A stretch of DNA of 64,000 nt from Nocardiopsis quinghaiensis (GTDB taxonomy: Bacteria; Actinomycetota; Actinomycetes; Streptosporangiales; Streptosporangiaceae). The notes under the pieces were generated by a model that was given only the letters and a program-made list of their open reading frames with translations, searched no databases and had not been told where the DNA came from. The DNA lies in NCBI RefSeq assembly GCF_008638365.1, contig NZ_ML703339.1, forward strand, positions 1 to 64,000. Reading direction: 5' to 3'. The translations under genes were made by a program, and so were the position numbers. The number at the start of each line of letters is the position of its first letter. Position 1 is the stretch's first letter. This document shows positions 58,888 to 64,000 of the stretch, one piece after another.

Positions 58888-61362
58888 ATGATCCGCCACA
58901 CCCTTCACGACGGCTGGCAGCTGTCCGCGACCACCGGGCCCGTCCCGGAGGACATCGCGGGCCGCTCCGTCCCCGCCCAGGTCCCGGGGAGCACCCACCT
59001 CGACCTGCTGGCCGCCGGACTGATCCCCGAGCCCTACCTGGACACCAACGAGACCGAGCTGGCCTGGATGCACCGCGTCGGCTGGCGGTACACCCTCACG
59101 TTCGAGGCCGAGGCCCCCGCCCCCGGCGAGCGCGTCGACCTGGCCTTCGACGGCCTGGACACCGTGGCGACCGTGGAGCTCAACGGCGTCGCGCTCGGCA
59201 CCACCGCCAACATGCACCGGGGGTACCGCTTCGACGTGCGCGAGGTGCTGCGCGCCGGAGCCAACGAGCTCGCGGTCTCCTTCCGCCCCGCCCTGGAGTA
59301 CGCCGAGGAGGTCCGCGAGGAGCTCGGCGCGCGTCCGCACGTCAACACCCACCCGTTCAACATGGTCCGCAAGATGGCCTGCTCCTTCGGCTGGGACTGG
59401 GGGCCGGACCTGCAGACCGCCGGCGTCTGGAAGCCCGTGCGCCTGGAGCGGTGGGAGAGCGCGCGCCTGGCACAGGTGCGTCCGCTGGTCACCGTCGGAG
59501 AGGACGGCACCGGCCGGGTCGAGGTGCACGCCGACGTCGAGCGGTCGGGGACCGGGGACGGCACCGGACTCCTCCTGGCCGCCGAGGTCGCCGGGCACCG
59601 GGCCACCGCGACCGTGGCACCCGGCTCCGAGAGCGGCGTGGTCGTCGTCGAGGTGCCCGACGCCCGCCTGTGGTGGCCGGTCGGCCACGGCGACCAGCCC
59701 CTCTACGACCTGGACCTCACCCTGACCGCGGACGAGGGCTCCGAGCCGCTGGACTCCGCGGCCCGCCGCGTCGGCTTCCGGACCATCACCGTGGACACCG
59801 AGCCCGACGAGCACGGCACCCCCTTCACCCTCGTGGTCAACGGCGAGCCGATCTTCGTCAAGGGGGCCAACTGGATCCCCGACGACCACTTCCTCACCCG
59901 GATCACGCGCGAGCGCCTGGCCAGGCGCGTGGACCAGGCCGTCGGCGCGAACATGAACATGCTCCGCGTGTGGGGCGGCGGCATCTACGAGAGCGAGGAC
60001 TTCTACGCCGTCTGCGACGAGCGCGGCGTCCTCGTGTGGCAGGACTTCCTCCTGGCCTGCGCCTCCTACCCGGAGGAGGAACCGCTGTGGAGCGAGTTCG
60101 AGGCCGAGGCCAGGGAGAACGTCGCACGCCTCACCTCGCACGCCTCCCTCGCCCTGTGGAACGGCGGCAACGAGAACCTCTGGGGCTTCATGGACTGGGG
60201 CTGGCAGGAGGAGCTGAAGGGCCGCACGTGGGGCCACGGCTACTACACCGACCTCTTCCCCCGGATCGTCGCCGAACTCGACCCCACCCGGTTCTACGCC
60301 GACGGCAGCCCCTACAGCCCCGGCTTCGCCCTGGACGCGGTCCACCCCAACGACGAGGGCCACGGCACCCGCCACGAGTGGACCGTGTGGAACCAGACCG
60401 ACTACCGGGCCTACCAGGACCAGGTGCCCCGGTTCTGCTCCGAGTTCGGCTTCCAGGGCCCCCCGACGTGGGCCACGCTCACCGACTGGGTGCACGACGA
60501 GCCGCTCACCCCCACCGGGGACGCGTTCCTGCTGCACCAGAAGGCCGAGGACGGCAACGGCAAGCTCGACCGGGGCCTGTCCGCCCACCTGCCCGCGCCC
60601 CGCACCTTCGAGGACTGGCACTGGGCCACCCAGCTCAACCAGGCCCGCGCGATCGCCTTCGGGGTCGAGCACTTCCGGTCCTGGTGGCCGCGCACCGCGG
60701 GCTCCCTGGTCTGGCAGATCAACGACTGCTGGCCGGTCACCTCCTGGGCGGCCGTGGACGGCGACGAGCGTCCCAAGCCGCTCTGGTACGGGCTCCGCCG
60801 CGCCTACGCGCCGCGCCTGCTGACCGTGCAACCCAGGGACGGGCGCCTGGTCCTGGTCGCCGTCAACGACACCGACGAGGCATGGGCGGCACCGGTGCGG
60901 GTCGAGCGCCAGGCATTCGGGGGCGAGGTGCTCCACACCGAGGGGATCGGGATGGACGTGCCGCCCCGGTCCACCGCGGAGTTCGACCTGGCGCGTGAGC
61001 TGCTCGCGGCACGGAACGCGAAGGAGGAGGTGCTCGTGGCCACGGCCGGAGACGTCCGCCTCGTGCGGCCCTTCCGCGAGGACGTCCACCTGTCCTACGA
61101 CCCCGACGCCCTGACCGCCGTCGCCGAGCCGGTGGAGGGCGGCTACCGGGTGGAGGTACGCGCCGCGTCCTTCGCCAGGGACGTCTCCCTGATGGCCGAC
61201 CGCCTGGCCCCCGACGCCGAGGTGGACGACATGCTCGTCGACCTGCTGGCCGGGGAGACGCACCGCTTCATGGTGCGGACCAAGGCGGAGGTGGACCCGG
61301 ACGCACTGACCGGCGCGCCCGTCCTGCGCTCGGCCAACTCCCTGCACGCACGGCGGGTGTGA
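58888..61362 (+). CDS. Beta-mannosidase (GH2)
   Basis: An 824-residue glycoside hydrolase family 2 enzyme with the domain order jelly-roll (HDGWQLSATTGPVPEDIAG, later YRFDVREVLRAGANELAVSF), immunoglobulin-like middle (residues 190-310), and TIM barrel. Catalytic acid/base Glu429 is in GGNENLW and nucleophile Glu519 in FCSEFGFQG. The C-terminal part is beta-rich. No signal peptide, so it acts on imported manno-oligosaccharides. CCGGAGAAG precedes the ATG at 58888; an upstream in-frame start would include the operator. It is coupled to the LacI-like gene. Confidence 0.93.
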   Translation: MIRHTLHDGWQLSATTGPVPEDIAGRSVPAQVPGSTHLDLLAAGLIPEPYLDTNETELAWMHRVGWRYTLTFEAEAPAPGERVDLAFDGLDTVATVELNGVALGTTANMHRGYRFDVREVLRAGANELAVSFRPALEYAEEVREELGARPHVNTHPFNMVRKMACSFGWDWGPDLQTAGVWKPVRLERWESARLAQVRPLVTVGEDGTGRVEVHADVERSGTGDGTGLLLAAEVAGHRATATVAPGSESGVVVVEVPDARLWWPVGHGDQPLYDLDLTLTADEGSEPLDSAARRVGFRTITVDTEPDEHGTPFTLVVNGEPIFVKGANWIPDDHFLTRITRERLARRVDQAVGANMNMLRVWGGGIYESEDFYAVCDERGVLVWQDFLLACASYPEEEPLWSEFEAEARENVARLTSHASLALWNGGNENLWGFMDWGWQEELKGRTWGHGYYTDLFPRIVAELDPTRFYADGSPYSPGFALDAVHPNDEGHGTRHEWTVWNQTDYRAYQDQVPRFCSEFGFQGPPTWATLTDWVHDEPLTPTGDAFLLHQKAEDGNGKLDRGLSAHLPAPRTFEDWHWATQLNQARAIAFGVEHFRSWWPRTAGSLVWQINDCWPVTSWAAVDGDERPKPLWYGLRRAYAPRLLTVQPRDGRLVLVAVNDTDEAWAAPVRVERQAFGGEVLHTEGIGMDVPPRSTAEFDLARELLAARNAKEEVLVATAGDVRLVRPFREDVHLSYDPDALTAVAEPVEGGYRVEVRAASFARDVSLMADRLAPDAEVDDMLVDLLAGETHRFMVRTKAEVDPDALTGAPVLRSANSLHARRV

Positions 61363-62222
61363 TGGACGGACGCGGGGCCGCGGGCGCGGTCGGGCTGGTC
61401 CTGGCCAGGCAGCGGCGCCTGCTGGGCGCCGAACCCTTCTTCATGGAGTTCATCGCCGGGATCGAGGAGCGGCTGGCCGAGAACGACATGTCGGTCCTGC
61501 TGCACCTGGTGACCGGCAGGGAGGCCGAACTGGCCGCCTACCGCAGGTGGGCGGAGCGGCACCTGGTGGACGTGGTCGTGGTCGTCAACCCGGCCGAGGG
61601 CGACGAGCGCCCCGCGGCGCTGCGCGGGCTCGGCCTGCCGGCCGTGGTCGCGGGGACGCCCGATCCGGATCCCGGCACGCCCACCGTGCGCGCCGACCAG
61701 GCGTCCCCGGTCCGGGAGGCGCTGGCGCGCCTGCTGGACCTGGGGCACCGGGACATCGCCAGGGTGACGGGGCCCGAGGAGCTGATACACACCCGCGCCC
61801 GCACGGAGGCCCTCGTCGACGGGTGCCGGGCGGCCGGGCTGGCCGACCCGGTGCTCGTCGAGGGCGACTACTCCGCCGAGGCGGGCGCCCGGCTCACCGG
61901 TGAGCTGCTCGGACGGGCGGACCCGCCGACGGCGATCCTGTACGACAACGACGTGATGGCGGTGGCCGGGCTGGACGCCGCCCGCTCCCTCGGGGTCCCG
62001 GTGCCGGACCGGCTGAGCATGGTCGCGTGGGACGACTCGACCCTGTGCCGCCTGGCCACGCCCGCGCTGACCACCATGAGCGTGGACGTGTACCAGTACG
62101 GGGTCTCAGTGGCCGAGTCGGTGCTGGAGCGCGCCTCCGGCCTCCCCGTCGCGGAGCGGTGGTCGCCCACGGCGCACCTGGTGCAGCGGGACAGCACGGG
62201 TCCCGCACCCCTGGACGGGTAG
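61362..62222 (+). CDS. LacI/GalR-type ligand-binding domain protein lacking HTH
   Basis: A 286-residue protein that begins directly in the sugar-binding domain (GAVGLVLARQRRLLGAEPFFMEFIAGIEERL), then LGHRDIARVTGPE, YDNDVMAVAGLDAARSLGVPVPDRLSMVAWDDS and TTMSVDVYQYGVSVAESVL. The usual 60-residue N-terminal helix-turn-helix and hinge are absent, and no HTH is encoded before it because the beta-mannosidase gene runs up to it (TGATG overlap). It may be a ligand sensor or a degenerate repressor, perhaps working with the divergent ROK protein (inference). Confidence 0.75.
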   Translation: MDGRGAAGAVGLVLARQRRLLGAEPFFMEFIAGIEERLAENDMSVLLHLVTGREAELAAYRRWAERHLVDVVVVVNPAEGDERPAALRGLGLPAVVAGTPDPDPGTPTVRADQASPVREALARLLDLGHRDIARVTGPEELIHTRARTEALVDGCRAAGLADPVLVEGDYSAEAGARLTGELLGRADPPTAILYDNDVMAVAGLDAARSLGVPVPDRLSMVAWDDSTLCRLATPALTTMSVDVYQYGVSVAESVLERASGLPVAERWSPTAHLVQRDSTGPAPLDG

Positions 62223-62226
62223 CCGT

Positions 62227-62298
62227 GTCGACTCCGCGCCCTGTCGGCATGTGTCCGTGTCGACAGGGCGCGGAGTCGACGGGCCGACATGTCGGCGC
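62227..62298. repeat. Long inverted repeat and 8-bp-phased GTCGAC/GTCGGC array
   Basis: Two 20-bp perfect arms (62227-62246 and 62261-62280) flank a 14-base loop; CCGACATGTCGG (62285-62296) follows. Read in 8-base steps from 62227, five of nine octamers start GTCG. It lies after the LacI-like stop and may act as a terminator. It resembles the array at 23639-23734 in phase. Confidence 0.7.
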
Positions 62299-62304
62299 AC
62301 ACGA

Positions 62305-62338
62305 GAAAGCCGCCCCCGGGGAGTACCCGGAGGCGGCT
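62305..62338 (-). terminator. Terminator of tRNA-Ser(CGA)
   Basis: Arms 62308-62320 and 62326-62338 pair over 13 bp with one mismatch; reading leftward TTTCTC follows. Confidence 0.7.
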
Positions 62339-62343
62339 GGTGG

Positions 62344-62428
62344 CGGTGGAGGAGGGATTCGAACCCTCGAAGGGTTGCCCCTTACCCGCTTTCGAGGCGG
62401 GCGCCATCGGCCACTAGGCGACTCCACC
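62344..62428 (-). tRNA. tRNA-Ser (anticodon CGA)
   Basis: On the minus strand GGTGGAG/CTCCACC acceptor arms, a GGTTCGAATCC T-arm, a long variable arm and loop CTCGAAA give anticodon CGA. It lies directly downstream of tadA on the same strand. Confidence 0.94.
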
Positions 62429-62438
62429 GAGAGGAACA

Positions 62439-62921
62439 CTACCGGATACGGCGCCGTGCGAAAAATCGGATGAGGAGATCGGCGCACCGGTCGGCGAGAT
62501 CCTCGTCGACGAGGTCGGGCGGAAGTACCTCCGGGCGGTGGTTGAGCCGGGGGTCGCGGACCACGTCCCACACCGATCCGGCCGCGCCCGCCTTGGCGTC
62601 CCGGGCGCCGTAGACCAGCCGGTCCACACGGGAGAGCACCGCGGCGCCCGCGCACATCGTGCAGGGTTCGAGGGTCACCACCAGGGTGCAGCCGCCCAGC
62701 CGCCACTCACCGCGCTCGCGGGCGGCGGCACGCAGCGCCAGCACCTCGGCGTGCGCGGTGGGATCGCCGGTCGCCTCGCGCTCGTTGCGCCCCGTTCCCA
62801 GGACGGCGCCGTCGGCGTCCAGCACCACCGCGCCCACCGGCACGTCGCCCGTCTCCAGGGCGCGCTCGCCCTCGGCGATCGCCGAGCGCAGGGCGGCGTG
62901 GAGAACGTCCCCGTCGGTCAC
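62439..62921 (-). CDS. tadA: tRNA adenosine(34) deaminase
   Basis: A 160-residue zinc enzyme that converts A34 of tRNA-Arg to inosine. The catalytic HAE is in TAHAEVLAL and the metal-binding PCxxC is PCTMCAGA. The length and the LVYGARDAKAGAAGS segment match TadA rather than a free-base deaminase. GTG at 62921 overlaps the previous stop by GTGA, which decides the start. Confidence 0.93.
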   Translation of the reverse strand: MTDGDVLHAALRSAIAEGERALETGDVPVGAVVLDADGAVLGTGRNEREATGDPTAHAEVLALRAAARERGEWRLGGCTLVVTLEPCTMCAGAAVLSRVDRLVYGARDAKAGAAGSVWDVVRDPRLNHRPEVLPPDLVDEDLADRCADLLIRFFARRRIR

Positions 62922-63406
62922 AGCCTCATGCCGTCGAGGATCTCCCCGAACCCCGCGCGCTCGGCCACCACCGCGAGGACGTCGCCGGGCAGGACTCCCC
63001 CGCCGACCGACAGCGAGCACAACTCGTCCTCGGTCATCCCGAGGTCGGTGAGCAGGTCGCCGTCTCCGTCGGGCACGGGGTTGGGCCGGGCGCCCGCGCT
63101 CTCGGAGGGCGGCGGCGCACCGAGTCCTCCGGCCTCGGACAGCACGGAGGCGAGCGGGTGGTCGTGCACCACACGCGCGTCGGAGAGGTACACGCGTGGT
63201 TCTCTGCCGTCGTCACCGGCGCGCACTATGGCGAACCACTCGTCGTCGGCCTCCATGAGCAGGAGCGCGAGGTCGCTGCCCCGCTCGGTCGCGAAATCGA
63301 GCATCAGATCGGTGACGTCGTCGATGACGTCCACGTCCCCGAGCTCGACCTCGGTTCCCCGCCACGTCTTCCCGTTGGGGGCGAAGACAGCTGCGAAGGT
63401 CGACAC
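62918..63406 (-). CDS. tRNA adenosine deaminase-associated protein
   Basis: A 162-residue acidic protein of the actinobacterial family found next to tadA (TIGR03941 type). FAAVFAPNGKTWRGTEVELGDVDVIDDV and the end PGDVLAVVAERAGFGEILDGM are typical. Its role is unknown; the four-base overlap with tadA suggests joint expression. A paralogue lies just upstream. Confidence 0.85.
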   Translation of the reverse strand: MSTFAAVFAPNGKTWRGTEVELGDVDVIDDVTDLMLDFATERGSDLALLLMEADDEWFAIVRAGDDGREPRVYLSDARVVHDHPLASVLSEAGGLGAPPPSESAGARPNPVPDGDGDLLTDLGMTEDELCSLSVGGGVLPGDVLAVVAERAGFGEILDGMRL

Positions 63407-63452
63407 CGCGTGATCTCCTGTTCACCGGGATGCTCTTTACTCCAGCAGGTCC

Positions 63453-63953
63453 TTACCCCATACCGTCGAGGACACGCTGGAAGGACTGGGCGAATCCCAG
63501 CCGTTCGGACACGCTCGCCAACACCTCGTCCGGGTACAGGTCCAGGTCGCCCGCCAGGGCGCCCAACTCCATCTCGTCCAGACCGAGGTCGGCCACGATG
63601 GACAGGTCGCCCGCGGGCAGCACCTGGTCGAGGTCGTCGTCGTCCGGCAGGTCGATGTCCAGGTAGTCCAGGACGTCCCGGGCCACCTGCCAGTCCACCG
63701 AGGCGGTCACGTCCGAGAGGAAGAGGGTGACCTCCCCGCCGTAGACCCGCACGATGATGAAGAAGTCGTCGCCGACCGAGACCAGCCCGAGGGAACCGCT
63801 GATACTCGGCTGCTGGCGCAGTGCGTGGATCAGGCCCTTGAGATCGTGCGTCAGTTTCGCGGGGAGCAGGTCGACGTCCCAGTACTCCTCTTCCCTGTAC
63901 GCGACAGCCGCGAAGTCGCCCGAGTCGTCGTCACCATGATCGAGCACTGTCAT
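63453..63953 (-). CDS. tRNA adenosine deaminase-associated protein, paralogue
   Basis: A 166-residue protein with the same layout as its neighbour: FAAVAYREEEYWDVDLLPAKLTHDL at the start, then an acidic middle and LYPDEVLASVSERLGFAQSFQRVLDGM at the end, nearly the same closing motif as the other copy. ATG at 63953 follows an in-frame GTG at 63959. The tandem pair probably arose by duplication. Confidence 0.82.
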   Translation of the reverse strand: MTVLDHGDDDSGDFAAVAYREEEYWDVDLLPAKLTHDLKGLIHALRQQPSISGSLGLVSVGDDFFIIVRVYGGEVTLFLSDVTASVDWQVARDVLDYLDIDLPDDDDLDQVLPAGDLSIVADLGLDEMELGALAGDLDLYPDEVLASVSERLGFAQSFQRVLDGMG

Positions 63954-64000
63954 CGTCACCCCAACCCGGCTGGTGTATCGGTGCGGACGAAGGTACCCCG

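Noticed and set aside
57607..61347. A 1246-codon minus-strand open frame across the beta-mannosidase and ROK genes
   Set aside because: Reverse-frame artefact of GC-rich codon use; both plus-strand beta-mannosidase and minus-strand ROK frames have clear family motifs.

Overview
The window is high-GC actinomycete chromosome. GTG starts, ATGA/GTGA stop-start overlaps and gene content (RecR/YbaB, aspartokinase/Asd, TadA with its associated proteins, DUF2637, DUF6243 and FCD-GntR families) all fit. Nocardiopsaceae or a related family is my best guess, at low confidence for genus. A 14-bp ParB-type parS core at 16523-16536 suggests the region lies on the origin-proximal side of the chromosome.

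Layout. 1-4.9 kb is the edge of a glycosylated natural-product cluster: a glycosyltransferase C-terminus, an odd carrier protein with a GNAT, an SDR, and three deoxysugar enzymes (RmlD-like, RmlC-like, aldo/keto reductase). 5-9.2 kb has an RND exporter and a DMT-type membrane protein. 9.5-16 kb holds a PepSY membrane protein and a two-component system. That system lies between two copies of one operator-like element; one precedes a poly-Asp exported protein, the other a DUF4956-VTC pair. 16-18.9 kb has a parS site, small membrane and lipid-phosphatase genes. 18.9-23.5 kb has an FCD-GntR regulator and a pyruvate dehydrogenase E1a-E1b-E2 operon. 23.6-28.6 kb has an 8-bp tandem array, a DUF952-cupin fusion and an LmrA-type TetR regulator with its target. 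28.7-38.7 kb is core metabolism and replication (asd, lysC, recR, YbaB, dnaX, SRP RNA), interrupted by a MerR/ene-reductase, methyltransferase and TetR block.

40.34-52.29 kb is an integrated element of about 11.9 kb in tRNA-Ser(GGA), bounded by perfect 51-bp att repeats and with visibly lower GC. It encodes a tyrosine integrase whose conserved HxxR arginine reads Cys, a primase-helicase, a DUF2637 protein, GntR and HTH-TPR regulators, a double-HNH nuclease and many unknown small proteins. There is no TraB/FtsK-type translocase and no capsid gene, so it is neither a complete actinomycete ICE nor a prophage. Four of its proteins share one unusual motif, H-x2-C-x-H-x9-C (five copies with identical spacing). 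This is the strongest candidate for something undescribed. It also carries an iteron-like AACGA cluster (a possible origin) and paired palindromes beside the integrase.

52.6-64 kb returns to host sequence: SGNH hydrolase, FadH-like reductase, DUF2231-Rieske protein, PadR, a divergent ROK repressor/beta-mannosidase/headless-LacI sugar module with a clear ROK-type operator, tRNA-Ser(CGA), and tadA with two tandem associated proteins.
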